Source: CAWACP01 sp963780655 (GTDB lineage: Bacteria > Acidobacteriota > Terriglobia > Bryobacterales > Bryobacteraceae). From it: a stretch of 64,000 bases of DNA. Shown here in pieces: positions 45,303 through 53,523 of the stretch (positions are counted from its first letter, which is position 1; every line of letters begins with the position of its first letter). The notes beneath the pieces are model-generated. The model was not told the origin of the DNA. It saw only the letters and a list, made by a program, of their open reading frames with translations, and did no database searches. The position numbers and the translations under genes were made by a program. Location of the stretch: assembly GCA_963780655.1 (NCBI GenBank), contig CAWACP010000013.1, positions 62,001 through 126,000 on the forward strand, given 5' to 3'.

Positions 45303-46973
45303 ATGGCCCGCGGCAATTTCCAGATGAGCCACGGCCGCATGCTTATCGTCTCGCTGGTTGCGGGCTCGCTCGCCATGATCTGCGCTCTGTGGTGGTATTA
45401 CGCTCGGCAGCGGCGCGCCATGGAAGACGAAGTCGTTCATCAGCTTGCCGCCATTGCCGAAAGCAAGGTGGCTCAGATCGCGAATTGGCGAGCGGAGCGC
45501 GTCGGCGACGGTGTAGCGCTGGCATCATCTCCCGCCGTACCCGCTGGCGCGCGGATTCTCTCCGGAACGGCCGTCGCGGGAACCGATCGCCTCGCGATCC
45601 TTCATCAGCTTGACGGATTGATTGCCGCGTACACTTACCGCAGCGCCGCTCTCGTCGATCTGGAGGGCAATGCCAGGCTGCAGGCCAATGCGGACCATAC
45701 GGATGTCCCTCACTTGCGGGAGTTCGCCCGCGCCGCTGTCAAGTCAGGCCAGCCGATACTTTCTGAGTTGTACCGGCAAACGGAATCGGCCCGCTGCATG
45801 ATGGCCGTGGCGGTTCCGGTGGCCGGACTCGGAGCTTTCATCCTGGATATCGATACGGCGCACTTTCTCGACCCCTACATGGAGCGGTGGCCGAGTCCGG
45901 GCCAAACCGGCGAGTCGCTTCTCATTCGCCGCGAAGGCAATGAACTCACCTTCCTGTCAGGCGGGCGCTGGCATTTGCTGAAACCCGGTGTGGATCGCCG
46001 CCCCATCACTACGAGCCCGCACGACGACGTGCTCCTTTCCGGCTGGATGCGCAACGCTCGTGATTATCGGGGCGTCCCCTGCTTCGAAATCATTCGTCGC
46101 GTCCCCGGATCTGCCTGGCACGTGGTGACCAAAATCGACCGCAATGAGGTGGAAGCGCCCTTACGCCGCCTCTGGTGGGAAATGGCGTTCATCGCCGGCC
46201 TGATCGGCATCACGAACGGCTGCGCGGTTGGGCTGGTATGGCGGAATCGGCAACTCCGCGTGCAGAGCGACGAACTGGAAGAACGGACACGAACCGAGCA
46301 GGAGATTCAGGCCCTCAACGCGCGCCTGATTACCGCGCAGGAGGAAGAACGCGCCAGGGTAGCCCGGGAATTGCACGACGATATTGGGCAGCAGATTGCC
46401 GCGCTGAGTATCGGCATGAGCAATCTGAAGAGAGAGGTGCCCGAATCGGCGGCCGAGGCGCGAAGCCAGAGCGACCGCATTCAGCAGAAGCTGATCCAGC
46501 TTTCCGAGAGTACTCGTCACCTTTCGCATCTCCTCCACCCGGCCGTGCTGGAACACTCCGGATTGTCTGCAGCGCTGCGCTCGCGCTGCTCCGAGTTCGA
46601 GGCCGTGACCGGCATACACGTGGACTTTCGCGTGGAAGGATCGTTCTCCGGCTTGCCGGCGCCGGTCATGTTATCGCTGTATCGGATTACTCAGGAAGCA
46701 TTGCAGAACATCGCCAATCATGCGCACGTCAGCAATGCCGCGGTTGAGCTCATTCGGACGAATGAATCCGTCCGCCTGAAGGTATCCGATCGCGGCGCGG
46801 GAATGGATCCTGAACGCGCGAAGGCGGGCTCCGGGCTGGGCCTGGTCAGCATCCGCGAACGCACGCGGCTGTTACACGGCGCCGTCAATATTGAAAGTGC
46901 GCCTGGCCGAGGCACAACCATATCGGTGATGGTGCCGGCGGCTCCGCCTGCGAAAGCCGCCTCGGTTAGCTGA
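45303..46973 (+). CDS. Membrane sensor histidine kinase (HisKA_3, NarX/DegS type)
   Basis: 556 residues. TM1 ~13-33 (MLIVSLVAGSLAMICALWWY), a ~260-residue periplasmic sensor domain of Cache-like appearance (IAESKVAQIANWRAERVGDG, SAALVDLEGNARLQAN), TM2 ~295-315, a coiled coil, then the HisKA_3 box ARVARELHDDIGQQIAAL (His ~355) and HATPase_c with LYRITQEALQNIANHAH, VSDRGAGMDPE and GSGLGLVSIRERTRLLHG. Phosphorylates the NarL-type regulator encoded 3 bases upstream. Such sensors with a Cache-like domain usually bind small ligands; the signal is unknown. Confidence 0.92.
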   Translation: MARGNFQMSHGRMLIVSLVAGSLAMICALWWYYARQRRAMEDEVVHQLAAIAESKVAQIANWRAERVGDGVALASSPAVPAGARILSGTAVAGTDRLAILHQLDGLIAAYTYRSAALVDLEGNARLQANADHTDVPHLREFARAAVKSGQPILSELYRQTESARCMMAVAVPVAGLGAFILDIDTAHFLDPYMERWPSPGQTGESLLIRREGNELTFLSGGRWHLLKPGVDRRPITTSPHDDVLLSGWMRNARDYRGVPCFEIIRRVPGSAWHVVTKIDRNEVEAPLRRLWWEMAFIAGLIGITNGCAVGLVWRNRQLRVQSDELEERTRTEQEIQALNARLITAQEEERARVARELHDDIGQQIAALSIGMSNLKREVPESAAEARSQSDRIQQKLIQLSESTRHLSHLLHPAVLEHSGLSAALRSRCSEFEAVTGIHVDFRVEGSFSGLPAPVMLSLYRITQEALQNIANHAHVSNAAVELIRTNESVRLKVSDRGAGMDPERAKAGSGLGLVSIRERTRLLHGAVNIESAPGRGTTISVMVPAAPPAKAASVS

Positions 46974-47097
46974 ACCCGCTGTGTTTCAGATCCGTGAAAC
47001 GCCGGTTGACAGCGTACGACTTACTCGCCGCGATAATTGTCTCACCTGTTTCCAATCTGTCGGGTGTAAAATGGCTGACGCACAGGAGGCGGACATA

Positions 47098-47937
47098 ATG
47101 TCAGATATTCTAAAGCTCGGCAGTTCCGGGCCGGACGTGCTCGCGTTGCAACAGGCTTTGCAGAAGGCCGGGTTCAGTTCAGGCGGGCTTGACGGCTCTT
47201 TCGGTATGGGCACCCAGGCCGCGGTGCTCGCTTTTCAGCACAGCGAAGGACTCGGCGCGGACGGAATCGTTGGGCCGAACACCGCCCAGGCTCTGGGTCT
47301 CACGGCCATTCCCGAGGTTCCGTCGGCGATCCCTGGCGTCAACGTGCAGGTTGTTTCGCAGATGTTCCCGGTCACTCCTCTCGGCAACATCAAGGCGAAT
47401 CTGCCGCCCGTGCTCAACGCGCTCGCGGCTGCGGCGCTCCCCGACCGCGTCATGATCCTGATGGCGTTATCAACCATTCGCGCCGAAACCGAAAGCTTTG
47501 CACCCATCAGCGAAGGCCAGTCGCGTTTCAACACATCGCCGAATGGGTCGCCTTTCGACCTGTACGACAACAGGAAAGACCTGGGCAACCAGGGCTCGCC
47601 CGACGGCGCCAACTTCCGAGGCCGCGGCTTCGTACAACTCACCGGCCGCGCGAACTACACGCACTATTCAGCCGAAATCGGGAAGGACCTCGTCGGAAAT
47701 CCCGAGCTGGCGAACGATCCGGATGTCGCGGCGCAACTGCTCGCGCGCTTCCTCAGCGACCGGCAGAACCAGATTCGCGAGGCGCTGGCGCAGAACGATC
47801 TGGCCACCGCGCGGAGGCTTGTGAACGGCGGGTCCAACGGCCTCGATCGTTTCCAGAATGCATACAACATCGGCCTGAATCTGATTCCCGAACAGCCGCA
47901 GGCGACGCCGTCCGCGGCCACGGCCGCTGCTTCCTGA
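47098..47937 (+). CDS. PG-binding GH19-like peptidoglycan hydrolase/chitinase
   Basis: 279 residues. ATG 47098 is chosen because AGGAGG lies 8 bases upstream; an in-frame ATG at 47071 lacks one. An N-terminal peptidoglycan-binding_1 repeat (~5-65: LKLGSSGPDVLALQQALQKA, GADGIVGPNTAQALGL) precedes a GH19/lysozyme-like domain with RAETESFAPISEGQSRF (catalytic Glu region) and FRGRGFVQLTGRANYTHYSA (~172-192). No signal peptide is visible and the C-terminus is Ala/Pro-rich. Absence of a signal suggests an endolysin-like or non-classically released enzyme. It is not in an obvious prophage. Confidence 0.82.
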   Translation: MSDILKLGSSGPDVLALQQALQKAGFSSGGLDGSFGMGTQAAVLAFQHSEGLGADGIVGPNTAQALGLTAIPEVPSAIPGVNVQVVSQMFPVTPLGNIKANLPPVLNALAAAALPDRVMILMALSTIRAETESFAPISEGQSRFNTSPNGSPFDLYDNRKDLGNQGSPDGANFRGRGFVQLTGRANYTHYSAEIGKDLVGNPELANDPDVAAQLLARFLSDRQNQIREALAQNDLATARRLVNGGSNGLDRFQNAYNIGLNLIPEQPQATPSAATAAAS

Positions 47938-48052
47938 TACCTGGTTGCATAAATTGGCGTATCGTTACCGCTTGCTTGCGCGCGCGGCTCAGTAAGGACT
48001 TCCGAGCCGCGACCGCGAAGGAGCGGCGTACGCGAGCCTCGGCAAGGCCGTG

Positions 48053-48370
48053 TCAGGCGCGTTTCGCCAACAGCGTCAGGATCTGCCACGCGCCAACAGG
48101 CAGTGTTGCCGGAAGCGGGCCTTTGGCGACGCCGTTGAGCTCGGCGAGCGCGAACCTCCCGCCGTGATACCGCGGCTCCATGGAGATCGCGCGCCCGCGA
48201 TATTCATACAGGCGAAGAACGGCCTCGTCTCCCTGCGGGTACAGCGCCGAGACCACCACGCCATCCGATCCGATGTCGAACAGCCGCACCTCGCTGCTGA
48301 GCGCACCGCTGCCCGGCTCGGTGACCGCGGCCCGCAGCGGATAGTCGCCGCAGGGTCGGCGCCCCAGCTC
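48053..48370 (-). pseudogene. C-terminal remnant of an alpha-mannosidase-like (GH38) gene
   Basis: A minus-strand frame immediately after the LysM gene reads GALSSEVRLFDIGSDGVVVS, ALYPQGDEAVLRLYEYRGR and ends GAWQILTLLAKRA. This pattern (V.VSALK....VLRLYE..G) is typical of the C-terminal beta domain of GH38 alpha-mannosidases. The other ~900 residues are missing, and there is no start codon or ribosome site for this piece. The family call rests on one short stretch. Confidence 0.4.
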
Positions 48371-48383
48371 GCCCCGGATTTCC

Positions 48384-48842
48384 TTACTTAGCCGGAATCG
48401 TCAGCGTCTGGCCGGGACGGATGGCGTCGGGATCCTTCAGCTGATCCCGATTGGCCTCGTAGATCTTCATGTACTCGCCGGCCGCGCCATAGAAACGCTG
48501 GCTGATCTTCGACAGCGAATCGCCGGCCTGGACCGTGTAGGTTTGCAAGCCACCGGCCGCGGACGCTCCTGCCTGCTGCGCTGCATTCTGGCTGCCCGGT
48601 TGCTGATTTGACGAGTTGACGGTGATATCGCAAATGAGATCCGAGTAAGTGGGATCGATCTGCTTGATCTGGTCCCAGACACGGTTCTTCACCTGGTCGG
48701 AAGGCGCTTCGCCCTGCAGGAATAACTTGTTGTCCTGCATGTTTATGTGCGACAAGCGCACCCCGGATTGTTGAATGAAAGTAAGTGCGGGCCTGTATTT
48801 TTGCTTCAAAGAATCGAACCTTTGTTCCTGTGTGTCAGCCAT
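48384..48842 (-). CDS. BON-like/LysM protein, Kbp (YgaU)-like
   Basis: 152 residues from ATG 48842 with GGAGG nine bases upstream. An N-terminal BON-like unit (~20-75: GVRLSHINMQDNKLFLQGEA, VWDQIKQIDPTYSDLICDIT) is joined by a Gln/Ala-rich linker to a C-terminal LysM (~100-152: TYTVQAGDSLSKISQRFYGA, EYMKIYEANRDQLKDPDAIR, PGQTLTIPAK). The build and length match E. coli Kbp, a cytoplasmic K+-binding protein of 149 residues; there is no signal peptide, as in Kbp. Potassium binding is inferred from this architecture. Single gene. Confidence 0.82.
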   Translation of the reverse strand: MADTQEQRFDSLKQKYRPALTFIQQSGVRLSHINMQDNKLFLQGEAPSDQVKNRVWDQIKQIDPTYSDLICDITVNSSNQQPGSQNAAQQAGASAAGGLQTYTVQAGDSLSKISQRFYGAAGEYMKIYEANRDQLKDPDAIRPGQTLTIPAK

Positions 48843-49122
48843 TGATGAATACCTCCGTCCATGAGATGCCTGGCGCCTCAGCCTGTTTCGAGTGAATCCC
48901 TTGTGCCTGAACGCATGCGACCAGGACGCCTCTTGAGCTGAGCGTGTAAGTTCGTTCGGATTCGAACAGCGTCCGCACGGATCCGGACGCCACTGGTTGT
49001 CCCGGCATTAAGTTACTCGACGTTAATGGACCTCGCAGACAGGAAAGTTATCTAACCAGGCCGATGCAGGCCGCAACTTTTGCGCTTCGACCTCGTATTA
49101 GGCAGCGTGCGCGAGGTGAGAA

Positions 49123-49761
49123 ATGCGCTGTCTACTCGGAATCGTGATTGTGTCGGCTGTTCTGCCGACAGTCGCCGTCGCCCAGTCTCCACGCGTGCGC
49201 GTGCGAGTCGAAAACGTCGCTGGTGCGCCGGAAGCTGTTGTTCACTCGGCGGAAGCGGAGTGTTCGAGGATATTCGGCAACGCTGGAATCAAAATCGTAT
49301 GGGCGCCGGAAGGGTCCACGCAATCCGGCGACTTGAACGTGGTCATTGCCGCGAGGCCGTTTCAGGAGGCCTCGGCTGTCGCTCTGGGTTATGTCATCGA
49401 GAGCCCGGCGGGCGAGTCGGCATACGTCGTCTGGTCCCGCGTCATACCCTGGATCGCGTACCGGAGACCGGCGTTCGAGATCCTCGGGCGTGTCATGGCG
49501 CATGAGATTGGACACCTCCTGCTTGGCGACGGCAGGCATTCCGACGCCGGCTTAATGCGAGGAACATGGTCTGGCCGCGACCTTCAGTGGATGGCCTCAG
49601 GGTCCTTTTCTCTCACGGCTGAGGAACAGACGAAGATTCGCCGCCAAGTGACGCGCCGCGCTGCTGAGTACACGGAATCTCCACCCGCTGAAGCAGCCTC
49701 ATTGCGCTCCGCCGGTACAGTCGCGGACCGGTACGGTTTCCTTGCACGCTGCTGCCGGTAG
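49123..49761 (+). CDS. Small exported metzincin-like putative metalloprotease
   Basis: 212 residues with signal peptide (MRCLLGIVIVSAVLPTVAVA). RVMAHEIGHLLLGDGRHSDA contains the extended zinc motif HExxHxxGxxxH and is followed at once by GLMRGTW, a candidate Met-turn. Upstream, AECSRIFGNAGIKIVW resembles the N-terminal helix-strand pair of short metzincins. After about residue 160 the protein becomes helical and Ala-rich. Probably a secreted peptidase of an undescribed acidobacterial type; substrate unknown. It precedes the PEP-CTERM-like genes on the same strand by 86 bases. Confidence 0.65.
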   Translation: MRCLLGIVIVSAVLPTVAVAQSPRVRVRVENVAGAPEAVVHSAEAECSRIFGNAGIKIVWAPEGSTQSGDLNVVIAARPFQEASAVALGYVIESPAGESAYVVWSRVIPWIAYRRPAFEILGRVMAHEIGHLLLGDGRHSDAGLMRGTWSGRDLQWMASGSFSLTAEEQTKIRRQVTRRAAEYTESPPAEAASLRSAGTVADRYGFLARCCR

Positions 49762-49847
49762 CAGGGGGTTGGCCTGGTTCGACAAAGAGAGCGGCGTGAG
49801 GGAAGTCCCGGCATAGTGTCGCTATACCTGACAGGAGCACTAACAAG

Positions 49848-50498
49848 ATGGATACGGCGTCCCGAAAACCGGCGTTACTTCTCGTTACGATTCTGAGCTG
49901 CGCTCACGCGCTGGCCGGGACCGTCACTTACAACTTCGATGAAGCTGGCTGGATCAATTCGGCGGGAACAACGGAGAACTTTTTCGGAAGCTTCCAAGGC
50001 GCTCCTGACGCACAGGGCGATCTTTCACTGGCCGCGTTGACCGGCTTCTCGGCCACATTGACGGAAACGAACTCGTCCAATCAGACAAAAACAATCGATA
50101 CGTTCGCGGAAACGATGGGGAGCGGCGGCCTTACGGTATTTCTGTACGATCCCGCGCTCAACAGCCTGAGTCTTGCGGCAACGGGAACGCCCGGGGCGCT
50201 GATCTGCCTGGGAAGCGCCGTGAGCGCCGGCGATTGCGGCCCGCTGCCTGCCCGGCCGGTTCCGAGGTCCGGAACACCGCCGCTGCCGCCGATCGACGGG
50301 ATCTTCTCCTCTTCCGTCAATGGAGCGCTGAACGCGTACACGACGAATCAGCCGGCGCTCTCGGTCGTGCCAGGACCCGTTCCCAGACCCACGCCGTCGC
50401 CGGAACCCGCGTCGTCGGCGCTCTGCGGCGGCGGACTGGTGCTCCTGTCCGTCTTTCTGCGCCGGAGCCGCGCAATGGCGAAACGAGAACAACCATGA
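49848..50498 (+). CDS. PEP-CTERM-like exported protein 1
   Basis: 216 residues with an N-terminal signal (PALLLVTILSCAHALA). The mature part starts GTVTYNFDEAGWINSAG and shares the pattern TVTYNF...GTF.G.P...G...L..LT.FSA with the gene at 50938. The C-terminus has a sorting-signal layout: a Pro-rich stretch, PEPASS (a PEP motif), hydrophobic ALCGGGLVLLSVFL, then RRSRAMAKR. Such tails are cut and anchored by exosortases, which are not encoded in the window. Function unknown; probably a surface or matrix protein. Confidence 0.7.
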   Translation: MDTASRKPALLLVTILSCAHALAGTVTYNFDEAGWINSAGTTENFFGSFQGAPDAQGDLSLAALTGFSATLTETNSSNQTKTIDTFAETMGSGGLTVFLYDPALNSLSLAATGTPGALICLGSAVSAGDCGPLPARPVPRSGTPPLPPIDGIFSSSVNGALNAYTTNQPALSVVPGPVPRPTPSPEPASSALCGGGLVLLSVFLRRSRAMAKREQP

Positions 50499-50508
50499 GG
50501 ACCATCGA

Positions 50509-50529
50509 AGCCGGGATTTAATCCCGGCT
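50509..50529 (+). terminator. Perfect 9-bp palindrome after PEP-CTERM-like gene 1
   Basis: AGCCGGGAT-TTA-ATCCCGGCT: 9-bp stem, 3-base loop, starting 10 bases after the stop. No T-run. Same geometry as 20315-20335, so either a mRNA-end hairpin or a dispersed palindromic element. Confidence 0.45.
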
Positions 50530-50861
50530 CCGGCGCGCTGGAAGCCCTCAACTTCACGTACACTTTCACGACGCTGCGCACGTTCGCGGGACGCTCGCGA
50601 TGTGCTTCGCCTCTACGATCCGTCCGAGATCCTGACCCAGTTGTCGTTCCAGACAAGCGGCGGAAGTCAAACGACTCAGAGCGGACGGTTCGCGGTTGCC
50701 CCGACCGATTTGGTTTATTTCGAATCCACGCAGCCGGTCACGCACCTGCTCATCCGGCCGCCACGCCTGAGCCGGCGGCTTGCCTCCTCGTAGCGGCCGG
50801 CCTTCTGGTCATCGGAATCGGCGCGCTGCAGAGAGCGCGCAGCTTTTCTTCTGCCTGCTGA
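50530..50861 (+). pseudogene. Broken PEP-CTERM-like gene 2
   Basis: Three frames carry successive parts of one protein: ALNFTYTFTTLRTFAG, then DVLRLYDPSEILTQLSFQTS and VYFESTQPVTHLLIRPP, then ATPEPAACLLVAAGLLVIGI followed by GALQRARSFSSAC and a stop at 50859-50861. The last part is a complete PEP-CTERM sorting signal (PEP, hydrophobic helix, basic end). At least two indels (near 50595 and near 50760) and loss of the 5' end make it non-functional. It lies between two intact paralogues. Confidence 0.65.
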
Positions 50862-50937
50862 GGGAATCCAACGCCTGACGTCGCTGTTCAAAGTAGGCGG
50901 GCATAAGTCACCGCAATCGTAATCACAGGAGAAACCC

Positions 50938-51525
50938 ATGAAAAACGCTAAACAGTGGTTTGCCGCACTCGTCATCGGCATGGCGAGTCTTGCCCATGCG
51001 TCCACCGTGACATATAACTTCACGCAGTCCGGCTTTGATGACGGCGGCACGTTGACAGGAACGTTCACCGGAACGCCGGAGACCGGCGGGATCATACAGC
51101 TTGCGGATCTCACGAACTTCAGCGCAAGCTTCCATCTGACCGTGGGAAGCACCCCCAACACGTTCAACTTCACCGTTCCGACCGCCTTTACCTACGACCC
51201 GACGTCGGCTGACATCCTGGAGTTCTCGTCCGGCAGTGCGTCCGCTGGAATCCAGCTCTGTTCCGGAGCGGTTGACACGAACGCGGTCTGCTACGGGATC
51301 CCCATCAGTAGCCCGGTCCGCGTTAACTCGAGCGGCTTCTTCGAAGACCTGCCGAATTTCGGCGCCACTAACACGCATCTTGGCGAATCGGTGACGCAGG
51401 CCCCCGCAGCCGCGGCCGAGCCCGCGACTCTGGTGCTGGTTGCCACTGCCGCCCTCTTCTTCGTCTGGAAGGCAAAGCGTTCGCGCGTCGCGCGTCGGCT
51501 TGTGCTTCGTCCGGCGGCAGCGTGA
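50938..51525 (+). CDS. PEP-CTERM-like exported protein 3
   Basis: 195 residues with GGAG 8-11 bases upstream and signal MKNAKQWFAALVIGMASLAH-A. The mature part (STVTYNFTQSGFDDGGTLTG, IIQLADLTNFSASFHLTVG) is a clear paralogue of the 49848 protein. The tail AEPATLVLVATAALFFVWKA then KRSRVARRL has the hydrophobic-plus-basic sorting layout, with AEP in place of PEP. Two Cys residues in the middle (QLCSGAVDTNAVCYG) may form a disulfide. Function unknown. Confidence 0.7.
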   Translation: MKNAKQWFAALVIGMASLAHASTVTYNFTQSGFDDGGTLTGTFTGTPETGGIIQLADLTNFSASFHLTVGSTPNTFNFTVPTAFTYDPTSADILEFSSGSASAGIQLCSGAVDTNAVCYGIPISSPVRVNSSGFFEDLPNFGATNTHLGESVTQAPAAAAEPATLVLVATAALFFVWKAKRSRVARRLVLRPAAA

Positions 51526-51609
51526 GCGTGTCTGTGGAGACGCACGTCGTGTCAACGCGGACACCGCGTCGCACTCTGCTTCGGCGAATTGATACTATTC
51601 TCGCTTCTG

Positions 51610-53523
51610 ATGAAATGGACCTCGCTGTGCTTCCGGTGGGGCATGCGTCGATGGCGCTGGATTACATCCACGGCCCTGATCGCTCCGTTGCTCGTGGCCG
51701 GCATGGCGTTCTGGCGCGCCGGCCGGGTTCGCGAACAATCGGCGCGCGAGGTGGCCGCGGGCGGCGAGTTCTCATATCGCGAACAGGCGCTCAACCTGAG
51801 TGCTCCCTCCGGTGTGGATCCGATATCGGCGGCGCCTCAGTTTCGCGACATTGCTGTTTTCCGCGGTTCCGTACTGGTGAGCGCCGCGGCAGGCGTGTAT
51901 CAATATGATGCGGATGCAAAGCCGGCGCACGTATGGAGAACCGGTCTGGAGCTGCCGCCGTGTGAGCCCGGCCCGATGTCGGCGGTTACGTCCGAGCTAT
52001 TCATTGCTACAAGAGGCGCAGGGCTGCTCAGGTTTGACGGCAGCCGGTTCCGGCAAATCCTGCCCGCGGAAGAGGCGCTCCGCAATGTCACGGCCGTGCT
52101 CGCGCTCACCTCGGGCCGCGCCTTGTTCGGGACAGAGCGCAACGGCGTCCTTGTTTACGACGGCCATTCCATTGTTCCGTTGTCTGCTGGTCTGAGCTCG
52201 AAGCACGTCACCGCGCTGGCGGGTAGTGAAGGCGACGTGTGGATCGGAACGTTGCAGCACGGCGTGTATCTATATCACGCCGGTCAGCTCGATGACCTCG
52301 GCAGCTCCCTCCCCGACCCGCAGGTTCTCTCCATCGCCGTCGTGAACGGCACGGCCTACGTCGGAACGCCGCTGGGAGTGGTGGAGTTTCGGGATGGGCA
52401 GCGAGCGCGAGTGCTTGCGGACGGCGTGTTTGCCAGGGCGGTGTCCGCCAACGCGGCCGCGGTAACCATAGGGACCGAAGACGAGGGCATCGTCGAACTC
52501 CCGCTCGAATCCCGCCGACCGGCCGTCGAGCGTCCGGCCGCCGATGTCGTCGGGGGGGCCGTGGAAGCGATTCGCGAGTTCGCGGGCCAAAGCTGGGCCG
52601 TGACCCGGTCGTCGGTGTATCGATTCGATGCGGGCCGAGGGTGGCGCGAAGGTCTGGCCGCGCCCGCAGCAGCGCTGACCGCCAGGAACATCGCGGCTCT
52701 CGGGTTCAGCGGCGGCTCGCTGTGGGCCGGCTATTTCGACTCCGGCCTGGATATCCTGCGGCCCGACCTCTCTCGCGGTGCACACTACGATGACGATGCG
52801 CTGTTCTGCATCAACCGCATCGTGGCCGACCCCGTTCGGCAGCGGACCGCGGTGGCCACGGCGAACGGCCTTGTTGTTTTCGATGCGCTCGGACAGCGGC
52901 GTCAGCTGATGGGACGGAAGGACGGCCTGTTGTCCGATCACGTCACGGATGTCGCGTTCAGCAATGACGGCATAGTGGCGGCAACGCCGGCCGGTCTCTC
53001 GTTCATCGACGCCAGGGGAGTACGCAGCCTGTACGTCTTTCAGGGCCTGGTGAACAACCATGTCTACGCGGTTGGCGTCTCGGGAAACGAGACCATCGCC
53101 GGCACATTGGGAGGCGTTTCTGTTCTGGATGGAGACACCGTCCGCGCGAACTACACGGTCGGCAATTCGGGCCTCCGACACAACTGGGTCACCGCCGTCG
53201 CGCGCGTGGGCGACGATTGGTTCGCGGGCACGTACGGCGCGGGAGTGCTGCGGCTCAGCCGCAATGGGCAGTGGACGTCGTTCCCCGATCTGCGGCGCGG
53301 CTTCATCGTGAATCCGAATGCCCTGCTCGTGACCAGCGGCCGCGTCTATGCAGGCAGCCTGGGCCGCGGTCTGTTCGTCTACAGCCGGAGCTCGTCCCGC
53401 TGGACTGACGTGACCGCCGGGCTTCCCTCGCTGAACGTCACCGCGCTGGCCGAAAACAGCGGCTTCCTTTACGTGGGCACCGAGAACGGGCTCGTCCGCA
53501 TGTCGGAAGAGGCGCTGCCATGA
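51610..53523 (+). CDS. Membrane-anchored beta-propeller (Reg_prop-like) protein
   Basis: 637 residues from ATG 51610; ATG 51643 (MRRWRWITS...) is an equally possible start and neither has a strong ribosome site. One N-terminal membrane anchor (ALIAPLLVAGMAFWRAG) is followed by about ten beta-propeller repeats of the two-component-regulator-propeller kind: VTALAGSEGDVWIGTLQHGV, VTDVAFSNDGIVAATPAGLS, VTAVARVGDDWFAGTYGAGV, VTALAENSGFLYVGTENGLV. There is no kinase or DNA-binding domain, so the propeller stands alone outside the membrane. Its stop overlaps the next start (ATGA). First gene of the four-gene unit. Confidence 0.78.
   Translation: MKWTSLCFRWGMRRWRWITSTALIAPLLVAGMAFWRAGRVREQSAREVAAGGEFSYREQALNLSAPSGVDPISAAPQFRDIAVFRGSVLVSAAAGVYQYDADAKPAHVWRTGLELPPCEPGPMSAVTSELFIATRGAGLLRFDGSRFRQILPAEEALRNVTAVLALTSGRALFGTERNGVLVYDGHSIVPLSAGLSSKHVTALAGSEGDVWIGTLQHGVYLYHAGQLDDLGSSLPDPQVLSIAVVNGTAYVGTPLGVVEFRDGQRARVLADGVFARAVSANAAAVTIGTEDEGIVELPLESRRPAVERPAADVVGGAVEAIREFAGQSWAVTRSSVYRFDAGRGWREGLAAPAAALTARNIAALGFSGGSLWAGYFDSGLDILRPDLSRGAHYDDDALFCINRIVADPVRQRTAVATANGLVVFDALGQRRQLMGRKDGLLSDHVTDVAFSNDGIVAATPAGLSFIDARGVRSLYVFQGLVNNHVYAVGVSGNETIAGTLGGVSVLDGDTVRANYTVGNSGLRHNWVTAVARVGDDWFAGTYGAGVLRLSRNGQWTSFPDLRRGFIVNPNALLVTSGRVYAGSLGRGLFVYSRSSSRWTDVTAGLPSLNVTALAENSGFLYVGTENGLVRMSEEALP

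Noticed and set aside
47071..47097. Earlier ATG (47071) as the start of the GH19-like protein
   Set aside because: It lacks a ribosome site, while ATG 47098 has AGGAGG at good spacing and the added residues are not a signal peptide.
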